NCBI GenBank assembly: GCA_947371645.1 | Contig: CANBQJ010000018.1 | Location: 1-31,279 of the forward strand | From: Burkholderiales bacterium | GTDB taxonomy: Bacteria; Pseudomonadota; Gammaproteobacteria; Burkholderiales; Burkholderiaceae | Direction: 5' to 3' | Length of the DNA stretch: 31,279 bases | Shown: positions 17,371 to 24,181 of the stretch, piece after piece | Layout of the letters: the number at the start of each line of letters is the position of its first letter | Position numbering within the stretch: position 1 is the stretch's first letter | Notes under the pieces: model-generated | What the model was told of the DNA's origin: nothing | The model's input: only the letters and a program-made list of their open reading frames with translations | The model's database searches: none | Program-made: the position numbers and the translations under genes

Positions 17371-17610
17371 ATGGGTGCAGACCTCATCAGGCAGAACCTG
17401 AAGAAACTCATCGATCAAACCAGGGATCACTGGCATGATCTGATCGAAAGCGATGAAGTCGATGTGGCTTCAGCAGGCGGCGCCTTCTCCAGCCACGGCG
17501 CCAGGCGGCAACGTGCCGTGGCCGATGCGGCCGAGGTGCGAGAGACCAGGGTCAGCAGCAGGCTGCTGCGCAAAGCGCAGATTCAACGTCAGTCATCTCG
17601 CCGGAGTTGA
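17371..17610 (+). CDS. 79-residue basic protein, possibly a divergent CsbD-like stress protein
   Basis: The ATG has GGAG ten bases upstream. The product is hydrophilic with no signal peptide. Its first 32 residues can be aligned by eye with the CsbD protein encoded at 26942: N-x-K-(K/Q)-(L/I), a central Trp, then acidic residues followed by (E/D)VDV and a Gly. The C-terminal half is Arg/Ser/Ala-rich and unlike CsbD. A Crp-type operator lies 81 bases upstream. The next gene (PAS protein) begins 48 bases downstream, so the two may share a transcript. The reading as a CsbD relative is an inference. No function can be given. Confidence 0.65.
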   Translation: MGADLIRQNLKKLIDQTRDHWHDLIESDEVDVASAGGAFSSHGARRQRAVADAAEVRETRVSSRLLRKAQIQRQSSRRS

Positions 17611-17658
17611 TGCGCCCGCAAGGTGCGAACAGCCCGACAGCAGTACACAAAGGTTCCC

Positions 17659-18246
17659 ATGGCAGTGCACATCCAAGAGCTAGATCAACAAGTCAAGCTG
17701 CGCATGCGTGCACACGCTCGGCTCACCGGTCAGGGCGTGCAGGAGGATGTGGCAAGCGGGGGCGCGGCGGCCCTGGGTGTGCTGCTGGACCTGGCCGCTT
17801 CACCAGACACGGCTGCCGACGCGCTGGCGGTGCTGCATGAGTTGCAGGTCCACCAGGTGGAACTGGAGATGCAGTCTGAAGAGTTGAGATCGGCCCTGGC
17901 CGATCAGGAGACCGCACTGGCCCGGCAGGTGCAGCTCTATGACAGTGCCCCGGTCGCCCAGTTCACCGTGGATGCGCAGATGCGCCTGATGGAGGTGAAC
18001 CTGACCGGCGCGCAACTGCTGGCCACCGACCGCGAGGCCTTGTTCGGTCAGCGGCTGGATGGCTTCCTGACCGAAGCCAGCGCCAGCGACCTGCGGCTGC
18101 TGTTGTCGACGGCATCTCAGGGCGCCGGCATCAAGTCGGGTGAGTTGCGGCTGAACACCGGTGTGGAGGCACACCGGTTGTGCCATGCGGCCATCAACGT
18201 CGACCCCCAAGAGGGGCGCTTCATCGTGGTGCTCATGGCGCGGTGA
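17659..18246 (+). CDS. Stand-alone PAS-domain sensor protein
   Basis: The 195-residue protein starts at MAVHIQELDQ with AAGG close upstream. Residues about 52-92 form a helix with the ALAVLHELQVHQVELEMQSEEL pattern, common in front of PAS domains in hybrid sensors. Residues about 93-193 form one PAS domain (LYDSAPVAQFTVD, then LMEVNLTGAQLLATDREAL, ending FIVVLMAR). There is no kinase, cyclase or DNA-binding output. It must act by contact with a partner or is a remnant sensor module. Its stop overlaps the start of the phospholipase gene by four bases (GTGA), so the two are translated together, an unusual link between a sensor and an outer-membrane lipase. Confidence 0.85.
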   Translation: MAVHIQELDQQVKLRMRAHARLTGQGVQEDVASGGAAALGVLLDLAASPDTAADALAVLHELQVHQVELEMQSEELRSALADQETALARQVQLYDSAPVAQFTVDAQMRLMEVNLTGAQLLATDREALFGQRLDGFLTEASASDLRLLLSTASQGAGIKSGELRLNTGVEAHRLCHAAINVDPQEGRFIVVLMAR

Positions 18247-19301
18247 CCCGCCTGGGTGCCGGCCAAACCGGGGCAGCGCCCGCCGCTGCCTTGCTTGGCG
18301 TTCTGTTCATGGCCTGTCAGGCCTGGGCCCAGGCACCACCGGACTTCAAGGCTTGCCTGGGCCTGGCCCAGGCCGAAGAGCGTCTGGCCTGTTATGACCA
18401 CCACGCAGGCCAACAGGCCATGGTGGCGCTGCCCGCGCCGGCGGTGCCCCAGGCCACAGGCGCTGCCGGGGCTGAAGGCGCATCGTTCCTGGCGCGCTAC
18501 TGGGAGCTGGGCGCCGACGACAAGCGCGGCACCTTCAACTACACCGCTTACCGCCCCAACTTTTTCTTGCCCCTGCGGGTGATGCGGTCGCTGAACCACG
18601 AGCCCAACAGCCCCACGCGTGGGCCGGCGCTGAACCTGCCGCATTACCAGCGCGGTGAGACCAAGCTGCAACTGTCCATGCGCACCAAGGTGATGGAGGG
18701 CCTCTTGCTGCCCCAAGCAGACTTGTGGGTGGCCTACACGCAGCAGTCCATGTGGCAGCTCTGGAATCAGGCGGCTTCAGCGCCGTTTCGCAACAGCGAT
18801 TTCCAGCCCGAGTTGATCTACGTCGTGCCCGTGCCGGCGGCCTTGCAGGCCTGGCCCCTGGCCTGGCGCTGGCGCTTGGCCCAGCTGGGGCTTGTCCACC
18901 AGTCCAATGGGCAATCGGGTGCCTTGTCGCGCAGCTGGAACCGCGTGTATGCCGCCGTCGGGCTGGAGCAAGGCGACGTGACCGCCAACCTGCGCCTGGA
19001 GCAGCGCACGGACCCAGGCAGCAGCCACGGCGACGACAACCCGGACATCGTGAGCCACCTGGGCAGGCTGGAGGCGCAGTTGAACTGGTCGCCGGGACGC
19101 GCCACGTCGTCGCTCTTGTGGCGGCCAGCCCTGAGAGGCCGAGGGTCTGTGCAGCTGGACTGGACCTACCCCGTGTCCAAAGAGCGGCCGGACGGCCTGC
19201 GCTGGTACGGGCAGGTGTTCAATGGCTTTGGCGAGACCATGCTGGACTACAACTTCAGGCAGACCAGCGTGGGCTTGGGGCTGACGCTGTTCAAGTTCTG
19301 A
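18243..19301 (+). CDS. pldA: Outer-membrane phospholipase A (OMPLA)
   Basis: The chosen start is the GTG that overlaps the PAS gene stop. It opens a signal peptide (about residues 1-29, ending CQAWA), which the upstream frame would not give. The 352-residue protein is a beta-barrel lipase. The catalytic set H219, S221 and N233 lies in HQSNGQSGALSRSWNR with the same spacing as E. coli OMPLA (H142, S144, N156). Substrates are phospholipids that reach the outer leaflet when the envelope is disturbed, and the enzyme is activated by calcium and dimerisation. The N-terminal extension (residues 30-80, with ACLGLAQAEERLACYD) is longer than in the E. coli protein, as in many betaproteobacterial members. 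The protein ends in Phe, typical of outer-membrane barrels. Confidence 0.93.
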   Translation: MTRLGAGQTGAAPAAALLGVLFMACQAWAQAPPDFKACLGLAQAEERLACYDHHAGQQAMVALPAPAVPQATGAAGAEGASFLARYWELGADDKRGTFNYTAYRPNFFLPLRVMRSLNHEPNSPTRGPALNLPHYQRGETKLQLSMRTKVMEGLLLPQADLWVAYTQQSMWQLWNQAASAPFRNSDFQPELIYVVPVPAALQAWPLAWRWRLAQLGLVHQSNGQSGALSRSWNRVYAAVGLEQGDVTANLRLEQRTDPGSSHGDDNPDIVSHLGRLEAQLNWSPGRATSSLLWRPALRGRGSVQLDWTYPVSKERPDGLRWYGQVFNGFGETMLDYNFRQTSVGLGLTLFKF

Positions 19302-19330
19302 AGGGCCCTCCCGGCGGACCCACGCCAGGT

Positions 19331-19346
19331 GGTGCGCTGGCGCACA
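19331..19346 (+). promoter_or_regulatory. Crp-type operator, copy c
   Basis: The sequence GGTGCGC-TG-GCGCACA is followed by GACC. For the gene starting at 19412, a centre at -41.5 puts the -10 at 19368-19373 (CATACA; TACAGG two bases on is an alternative) and the transcript start near 19380, a 32-base leader. It gives the stress-protein gene its own promoter after pldA. Confidence 0.62.
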
Positions 19347-19411
19347 GACCAGGGACTGGTCACCGGGCATACAGGGCAGGCATCAATACCGGTGTCAAAC
19401 GAGGAAGCATC

Positions 19412-19915
19412 ATGGACAAGGCAGAACTGCCCTTTTACGTGTTCAACACCCACATCGAATCCGAAGAGGCCATCCAGGCCTTGAACCGGTCTGGCTTCGA
19501 TGTCAAGAAGCTCTCGCTGGTCGGCAAGGGATACCACAGTGAAGAGCACCCCATTGGCTTTTACTCGACCGGCGACAAGATCAAGTCCTGGGGCGGCATG
19601 GGGGCGTTCTGGGGCGGCATCTGGGGCATGTTGCTGGCCCCGGCTGTCTTCCTGATCCCTGGGGTGGGTGTGGTCGCCATGGCTGGCCCCTTTGTGGCCG
19701 CCCTGGTGGGCGCGCTGGAGGGAGCGGTCGTGGTGGGCGGTGTCTCTGCGCTGGGCGCAGCCTTGACACGCATGGGCGTGCCCGACAACCAGGTCATCAA
19801 GTACGAGACGGCACTGAAAGCCGACAAGTACGTCCTGATGGTGCACGGCGATGCCGAGGATGCCGCCAAGGTCAGGGACGTCTTGCTCAACACCTCGGTC
19901 TGGAAGTCGGCATAG
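19412..19915 (+). CDS. General-stress-type membrane-associated protein (YflT/DUF1269-like)
   Basis: The start is the ATG preceded by GAGGA; the frame further upstream is the shadow of pldA. The product has 167 residues. An N-terminal ferredoxin-like half (FYVFNTHIESEEAIQALNRSGF, then KLSLVGKGY) precedes a Gly/Ala-rich hydrophobic middle (about 60-120), which includes GGMGAFWGGIWGMLLAPAVF and could form one or two membrane helices. A second ferredoxin-like strand-helix part follows (KADKYVLMVHGDAEDAAKV). This duplicated layout with a hydrophobic insert is seen in general-stress proteins of this type. The molecular function is unknown. It is convergent with the response regulator gene, 21 bases away. 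Confidence 0.8.
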   Translation: MDKAELPFYVFNTHIESEEAIQALNRSGFDVKKLSLVGKGYHSEEHPIGFYSTGDKIKSWGGMGAFWGGIWGMLLAPAVFLIPGVGVVAMAGPFVAALVGALEGAVVVGGVSALGAALTRMGVPDNQVIKYETALKADKYVLMVHGDAEDAAKVRDVLLNTSVWKSA

Positions 19916-19936
19916 CGGCACGGGGCCATCTGGTGT

Positions 19937-20569
19937 TCATTGGATCAGGCCCTTTTTCATCGCGTAGTAGGTGAGCTCGCTGTTGGATGCCAGCCTCATC
20001 TTTTCCATCACACGCGTGCGGTAGGTGCTGACCGTCTTGATGCTCAGCGACATGCCGTCCGCCATGTGGCCCACGGTCTCACCTTGAGCCAGGCGCAGGA
20101 AGACCTGGAACTCCCGATCTGAAAGGCCTTCATGCAAGGAAGCACACCGGTCGTCCGACAAGCTGTCGGCCAGCTGCTCGGCCACGCGCGCCGAGATGTA
20201 CCGCCGGCCTCTGGCCAGCGTCCGTATGGCCAGGATGATCTCTTCCGGGTCGCAGGCCTTGTTCAGGTAGCCACTGGCGCCCTGGCGCAGCAAGGCCGTG
20301 GCGTAGTGTTCTTCCGGAAAGCCACTGAGGATCAGCACGGGCAGTTGCGGGTGGCGTGCCGTGATGGCGGCCAGCGCATCGACGCCATTGTGTTCGGCCA
20401 TCGCGATGTCCAGGATGAGCACGTCAACGCCGACATGGCGCAACACTTCTTGGGCGTCCCGGCCGTTGGCCGCCTCTGCAACCACCAGGAAGTCAGCCTG
20501 GTCGGCGAAGAAGCGGCACAGCCCCGTGCGGACGATGGCGTGGTCATCAACGATGGCAATGCGGATCAT
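19937..20569 (-). CDS. NarL/FixJ-type response regulator
   Basis: The 210-residue protein has a receiver domain (residues 1-120) with acidic pocket D8/D9, phosphorylation site D54 (LILDIAM), S82 and K104, all in place. A LuxR-type helix-turn-helix follows (about 145-207: LSDREFQVFLRLAQGETVGHM, then SIKTVSTYRTRVMEKM). It is the partner of the kinase encoded divergently 26 bases away. Phosphorylated members bind DNA as dimers and activate or repress target genes. The start has no clear ribosome-binding site. With only 26 bases between the two starts, its promoter must lie inside the kinase gene. Its targets cannot be told from the window. Confidence 0.93.
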   Translation of the reverse strand: MIRIAIVDDHAIVRTGLCRFFADQADFLVVAEAANGRDAQEVLRHVGVDVLILDIAMAEHNGVDALAAITARHPQLPVLILSGFPEEHYATALLRQGASGYLNKACDPEEIILAIRTLARGRRYISARVAEQLADSLSDDRCASLHEGLSDREFQVFLRLAQGETVGHMADGMSLSIKTVSTYRTRVMEKMRLASNSELTYYAMKKGLIQ

Positions 20570-20595
20570 GGTGTGCCGATGAAAAGAGGTGTGTC

Positions 20596-21492
20596 ATGAG
20601 GCCGCTGTCCCAGGTCTTGAGACGCAGCAAGGCCGGCCTTGCCAGGTGGCTGCTCAGTCTGAGCGCCCTGGGCTTGCTGGGTGTGGCCATCACGGGCGCG
20701 GCGCAAGGCAAGGCGCCAGCGCAGCACCTGTGGTGGGTGGCTGCCCTGTTGTCGCTGCTCAATCTTCTGGGCTGGCTTGTGATGCCACCGTCTGCGGGCG
20801 CTGCCGCCCGGCGCCAGTTGGCAGAGCTCAAGGCCCTGACGCAGCACCTGCAGGCCGAAGGCGAGGCAGAACGCAGCCGCCTCGCGTGCGACCTGCACGA
20901 TGAACTGGGGGCACTGCTCACCTCGGCCAGGCTGGATGTTGCGCGCATCAAGCCCAGGCTGGCCGTGGCCTTGCCGGACATGATGGACGGTGTGTTGCGC
21001 ATCCAGCGCACACTGGACGAACTCATGGCCATCAAGCGCAGGGTGACCGAGGCGCTCTGGCCATCTGCCTTGGTGAACCTGGGTCTGGCACCTTCGCTGG
21101 ACATCCTGATCTCGAACCTGGTGGAGACCACGGGCATCAACGTGAATTGGGAGCGCGTGCCCGTTCAACTGAGTGCCAGTGCCCAACTGGCTGTGTACAG
21201 GCTGGTTCAGGAGGGGACGACGAACATCGTCAAGCACGCCGATGCCACAGCGGTGTGGATCAAGATGGAAGCTGCGCATGGCGTGGTGACCGTGTCCATT
21301 GCGGACAATGGTGTTGGCTTTGAGGTGGGCCGATCTCCAGCTCAGGCATGCGGCCTCATCGGCATGCGTGTTCGAATCGAGTCTGAAGGCGGTGTGATGA
21401 CCTTGCAGTCTGTGCCTGGCCAAGGCACCCACATCCAGGCTCAGTTGCCGGAAGTAGAAGCGGCATCCTGGTCAGGGCGGAAGAAGGCGTAG
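20596..21492 (+). CDS. NarL-family sensor histidine kinase (HisKA_3)
   Basis: The 298-residue protein has two membrane helices (about 15-35 and 45-64) with almost no periplasmic loop, so sensing probably occurs in the membrane or cytoplasm. The dimerisation domain carries the phospho-acceptor H101 in ERSRLACDLHDELGALLTS. The ATPase domain has an N box (VQEGTTNIVKHADA) and a G box (IADNGVGFEVG), followed by a GLIGMRVRIESEGG lid region and a G2 box (GQGTHIQAQLP). AGAGG precedes the ATG. It is cognate to the divergent response regulator. Its 3' end overlaps the convergent diguanylate cyclase gene by 52 bases, so the two messages have complementary ends. Confidence 0.92.
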   Translation: MRPLSQVLRRSKAGLARWLLSLSALGLLGVAITGAAQGKAPAQHLWWVAALLSLLNLLGWLVMPPSAGAAARRQLAELKALTQHLQAEGEAERSRLACDLHDELGALLTSARLDVARIKPRLAVALPDMMDGVLRIQRTLDELMAIKRRVTEALWPSALVNLGLAPSLDILISNLVETTGINVNWERVPVQLSASAQLAVYRLVQEGTTNIVKHADATAVWIKMEAAHGVVTVSIADNGVGFEVGRSPAQACGLIGMRVRIESEGGVMTLQSVPGQGTHIQAQLPEVEAASWSGRKKA

Positions 21493-22382
21493 CCTGTCTG
21501 CTCTCTCTTGGCGTGGTACATGGCCAGGTCGGCCCTGTGCAGCAAGTCGGCTGCGCTCAGCCCCGCCTCGGTGTACGTGGCCAGGCCGATGCTGGGCCGC
21601 ACATTGAAGACAAAGTCACCGATCTTGACCGTGGCCGAGATGGCGTCAAACAGCTTGCACGCCAGCTGGCCCAGGCGTTGCGGGTCGGGCACGTTCATCA
21701 GCAGGCAGGTGAACTCATCGCCACCCCATCGGCTCACCAGGTCATCGGCGCGCAGCGCACGGGTCAGGCGGGTTGCGGTGATGCTGAGCAACTCGTCGCC
21801 AGCGCAATGACCGTGCTGGTCATTCACGGCCTTGAAGTCGTCCAGGTCGATGAAGAACACGGCGATGCCCGACGCGGTGGGCCGGGCGTGGGCAAGCACC
21901 TGCTGCAGCCGCTGGATGAAGTGATCCTTGTTGGCCAGAGAGGTCAGGCCATCGTGTGTGGCCAGGTGGCGGGCGCGGCGCTCACCGGCCTGGCTGCCCA
22001 GCAGTTCTGCGCGGGATTGGGCCAGTGCCGTGTGCGCATCAAAGACGTCCAGCTCCAGCTGCCAGCGCCTGCTGCGCTCCTGAACCAGGTCGGGTTGCAG
22101 GGCCTCCATGGTGTGCACGCAATCGCCGATGAGCTGGCTGATCTGGCCGGGCATGGGCTTGCCGCGGGAGATCGCGTCGGTGACCGAAGCTTTGAGCTTG
22201 TCACTGACCTGGTTCAAGAGGCTCACCCAATCGCGTTCGGCCTTGAAGGGCCAACCCTTCAAGGGTGGTGGCAGGCCGGATTGCAGGGCCCATGCAGACG
22301 ACTTCTGGGGCAACATGGCCGACCTGCCATGGCCTGCTGCACCCGGGGATGTTTCCCCATTGGTTTCATCTGGGTTGTGCAT
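21441..22382 (-). CDS. Diguanylate cyclase (GGDEF protein)
   Basis: The 313-residue protein has a helical N-terminal region (about 45-130) without a recognisable sensor, followed by a GGDEF domain (about 140-305: THDGLTSLANKDHF, DLDDFKAVNDQHGH, active site GGDEF at 220-224). An inhibitory site RxxD is present at 211-214 with the normal five-residue spacing to GGDEF, so product inhibition by c-di-GMP is likely. No EAL domain follows. It should make c-di-GMP from two GTP. The N-terminus has no clear ribosome-binding site; M23 is an alternative start. It lies 14 bases after the DUF3309 gene on the same strand, so both are probably read from the operator at 22630-22645. Confidence 0.92.
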   Translation of the reverse strand: MHNPDETNGETSPGAAGHGRSAMLPQKSSAWALQSGLPPPLKGWPFKAERDWVSLLNQVSDKLKASVTDAISRGKPMPGQISQLIGDCVHTMEALQPDLVQERSRRWQLELDVFDAHTALAQSRAELLGSQAGERRARHLATHDGLTSLANKDHFIQRLQQVLAHARPTASGIAVFFIDLDDFKAVNDQHGHCAGDELLSITATRLTRALRADDLVSRWGGDEFTCLLMNVPDPQRLGQLACKLFDAISATVKIGDFVFNVRPSIGLATYTEAGLSAADLLHRADLAMYHAKREQTGYAFFRPDQDAASTSGN

Positions 22383-22396
22383 GCGCGCTCACTTTC

Positions 22397-22555
22397 TCAC
22401 AGTCGACCGGTCAGCAGCAAGATCAGGAGCACCAGGACGATCAGCCCCAGGCCGCCACTGGGCGCATACCCCCAGCCTCGGCTGTGTGGCCAGGCGGGTA
22501 CAGCGCCTATCAGCATCAGGACCAGCAAGATCAACAAGATGGTGCCCAGCGTCAT
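22397..22555 (-). CDS. DUF3309-family small membrane protein
   Basis: The 52-residue protein starts MTLGTILLILLVLMLIGAVP and continues with WPHSRGWGYAPSGGLGLI and a second hydrophobic run ending LLLTGRL. This is the DUF3309 pattern: two membrane helices joined by an aromatic, Gly-rich loop. The start is fixed by AGGAGA seven bases upstream; a longer reading adds a non-matching N-terminus. Family members are common in proteobacteria beside stress genes; their function is not known. It is the first gene ahead of the diguanylate cyclase. Confidence 0.85.
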   Translation of the reverse strand: MTLGTILLILLVLMLIGAVPAWPHSRGWGYAPSGGLGLIVLVLLILLLTGRL

Positions 22556-22629
22556 GTGTTTCTCCTGAACCCAGGGCAGGTGAGCCAACTGGTGTGATCA
22601 CCAGTCTGATCGGCCGCATCCGGCCTGGC

Positions 22630-22645
22630 TGTCTGCTAGCGCACA
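22630..22645 (-). promoter_or_regulatory. Crp-type operator, copy f (for the DUF3309-cyclase unit)
   Basis: On the minus strand this reads TGTGCGC-TA-GCAGACA: one perfect half-site and a second with two mismatches. A centre at -41.5 puts the -10 at 22603-22608 (CAGACT on the minus strand, identical to the hexamer after copy b) and the transcript start near 22596, 41 bases before the DUF3309 ATG. Confidence 0.5.
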
Positions 22646-22693
22646 TTGACCAACGGGCAGCTTTGTGTGCGGGCGGGGCCGGTCGTCAGCGTG

Positions 22694-23419
22694 TCACCGT
22701 ACAACGGCCATCAAGCCGGGCAGCAGGCGGTCATATTCCTTTTTGACCACCGCATAGCATTCGCATGTCCGTGCTTCCAGCGCAGGGCGGTCCAGCACGA
22801 TGATGCGTCCGCGCTTGTACTGGATCACGCCCTGGCTCTGCAACTTGCTTGCCGCAGCGGTGACGCCCTCACGGCGCACCCCCAGCATGTTGGCGATCAG
22901 CTCCTGGGTCATCACCAACTCATTGCCGCGCAGGCGGTCCAGGCTCAGCAACAACCACCGACAGAGTTGCTTTTCCAGGGGGTGGTGTCGATTGCAGACG
23001 GCCGTTTGCGCCATTTGCGTGATCAGGGCCTGGGTGTAGCGCAAGAGCAGGTGCATCACCGCCCCGTGTTGGCCGAAGCTGGACTTGATGTCCCGCGAAG
23101 GCAGGCGATAGCCTTGCCCTGCGCTTTGTACCACGGCCCTGCTGGGGGTGGAATCTCCGCCCATGAACAAGGACACCCCCACCACACCTTCAAAACCCAC
23201 GACAGCGATCTCTGCCGACGCGCCGTCTTCCATCACATACAGCAGGGACACGATGGACGTGGTGGGGAAGTAGACGTGTCTCAACTGGGCGCCCGATTCA
23301 CACAGCACCTGGCCCAGCGGCATTTCCACCAGTTCAAGCTGAGGCAGCAGGGCCTGGAGCAGTGCAGACGGCAGTGCAGCCAGCAATTTGTTCAAGCATG
23401 GGCCTTGGCCGTCCTGCAT
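22694..23419 (-). CDS. Crp/Fnr-family transcriptional regulator, paralog 2
   Basis: The 241-residue protein is collinear with paralog 1 from residue 30 onward without gaps; I count 57 identities over residues 121-190. It has the same parts: barrel with HVYFPTTSIVS, dimer helix with YTQALITQMAQTAVCNRHH, and winged helix MTQELIANMLGVRREGVTAA. The recognition helix VRREGVT is identical in both, so both should read the same DNA. The Crp cAMP-binding glutamate is again replaced (VVGVSLFMGGDSTPSRAVV). Cys residues in VCNRHH, QLCRW and TCECY are shared. AAGGG precedes the start. A perfect operator at 23489-23504 with a TACAGT -10 stands upstream, shared with the divergent hydroxylase gene. Confidence 0.92.
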   Translation of the reverse strand: MQDGQGPCLNKLLAALPSALLQALLPQLELVEMPLGQVLCESGAQLRHVYFPTTSIVSLLYVMEDGASAEIAVVGFEGVVGVSLFMGGDSTPSRAVVQSAGQGYRLPSRDIKSSFGQHGAVMHLLLRYTQALITQMAQTAVCNRHHPLEKQLCRWLLLSLDRLRGNELVMTQELIANMLGVRREGVTAAASKLQSQGVIQYKRGRIIVLDRPALEARTCECYAVVKKEYDRLLPGLMAVVR

Positions 23420-23488
23420 TCGCTAACCCTTGGTTTGACTGCACATGAAGAAATCGTCCGGACTGTAGACAAGCCAGTGCCGGGTGTA

Positions 23489-23504
23489 TGTGCGACGTCG
23501 CACA
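23489..23504. promoter_or_regulatory. Crp-type operator, copy d (shared, divergent)
   Basis: TGTGCGA-CG-TCGCACA is a perfect 16-bp palindrome. It lies almost midway between two divergent starts, 69 bases from regulator 2 and 67 from the hydroxylase gene. With a centre at -41.5 in each direction, the expected -10 positions read TACAGT on the minus strand (23462-23467) and TAACTT on the plus strand (23526-23531). One site could therefore serve both promoters. Confidence 0.65.
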
Positions 23505-23571
23505 GACCATGCCTGCCTGGCTACGTAACTTGCACTTCCATCTTGGTGGCATTCAGATCCAGAGGCGCGGC

Positions 23572-24114
23572 ATGAATCTATTTTCTTTTGAACACAGCAA
23601 AACCGCTTACCTGGCCGATTTCTGGCTGTATGGGGCATGCACCCTCGTCTTGATGAGCTACCTGGCCTGGTCTGTCCCGCAGCCCATGCGGTGGGCCGTG
23701 GTGCTGTGTGTGGGCGCTGGCGTGGTGATCTGGTCAGGGATGGAGTATGTGCTCCATCGCTTCGTGCTGCATGAATTCCCGGTGCTTCGGATGTGGCATC
23801 AGTCCCATCATGCAAGGCCCCGGGCACTGATCTGCACCCCGACCTTCCTCAGTGCCACGCTCATCGGGTCGCTGGTGTTCTTGCCGCTGTACCTGATCCT
23901 GGACCGGTGGTTCGCGATGGGCATCACCCTGGGCGTCTTGCTGGGCTACCTGGGCTATGCCCTCACACACCACGCCATCCACCATTGGCGTGCGGACAAC
24001 AGCTGGCTGGAAGACCGCAGGCACTGGCATGCGATGCATCACCGGGCCAACAGCCGGGCGGCTTGCTTTGGCGTGACCAGCACGATCTGGGACCGGGTCT
24101 TTCGCAGCGACTAG
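23572..24114 (+). CDS. Sterol desaturase/fatty acid hydroxylase-family membrane protein
   Basis: The start MNLFSFEHS is preceded by AGAGG-like bases; the upstream frame crosses the operator and is not coding. The 180-residue protein has about four membrane helices and the di-iron histidine clusters of the family: HRFVLH (62-67), HQSHH (76-80), HHAIHH (133-138) and HWHAMHH (151-157). These should hold two irons for oxygen-dependent hydroxylation or desaturation of a lipid. At 180 residues it is a short member, similar to the bacterial fatty acid 2-hydroxylase type. The substrate is unknown. Its operator suggests that lipid modification belongs to the same stress response as pldA. The stop overlaps operator copy e. 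Confidence 0.88.
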   Translation: MNLFSFEHSKTAYLADFWLYGACTLVLMSYLAWSVPQPMRWAVVLCVGAGVVIWSGMEYVLHRFVLHEFPVLRMWHQSHHARPRALICTPTFLSATLIGSLVFLPLYLILDRWFAMGITLGVLLGYLGYALTHHAIHHWRADNSWLEDRRHWHAMHHRANSRAACFGVTSTIWDRVFRSD

Positions 24115-24129
24115 GAGGCGCAGCGCACA
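24114..24129 (+). promoter_or_regulatory. Crp-type operator, copy e (half-conserved, for the OmpA gene)
   Basis: The right half, CA-GCGCACA followed by GAC, matches the other copies exactly, while the left half (GGAGGCG) is degenerate and overlaps the hydroxylase stop codon. A centre at -41.5 puts the -10 at 24151-24156, which reads TACAAC, with a 19-base leader to the ATG at 24182. The right half is also part of an inverted repeat, GCACAG-ACG-CTGTGC (24125-24139). Confidence 0.5.
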
Positions 24130-24181
24130 GACGCTGTGCAGGCATGTCTTTACAACGGGCTGATCAACCCGAAGGAACAAC

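Noticed and set aside
18725..19411. Upstream extension of the general-stress protein frame
   Set aside because: It overlaps the catalytic part of pldA in another frame and is Arg/Gly/Ala-rich; the ATG at 19412 has a good ribosome-binding site and promoter.
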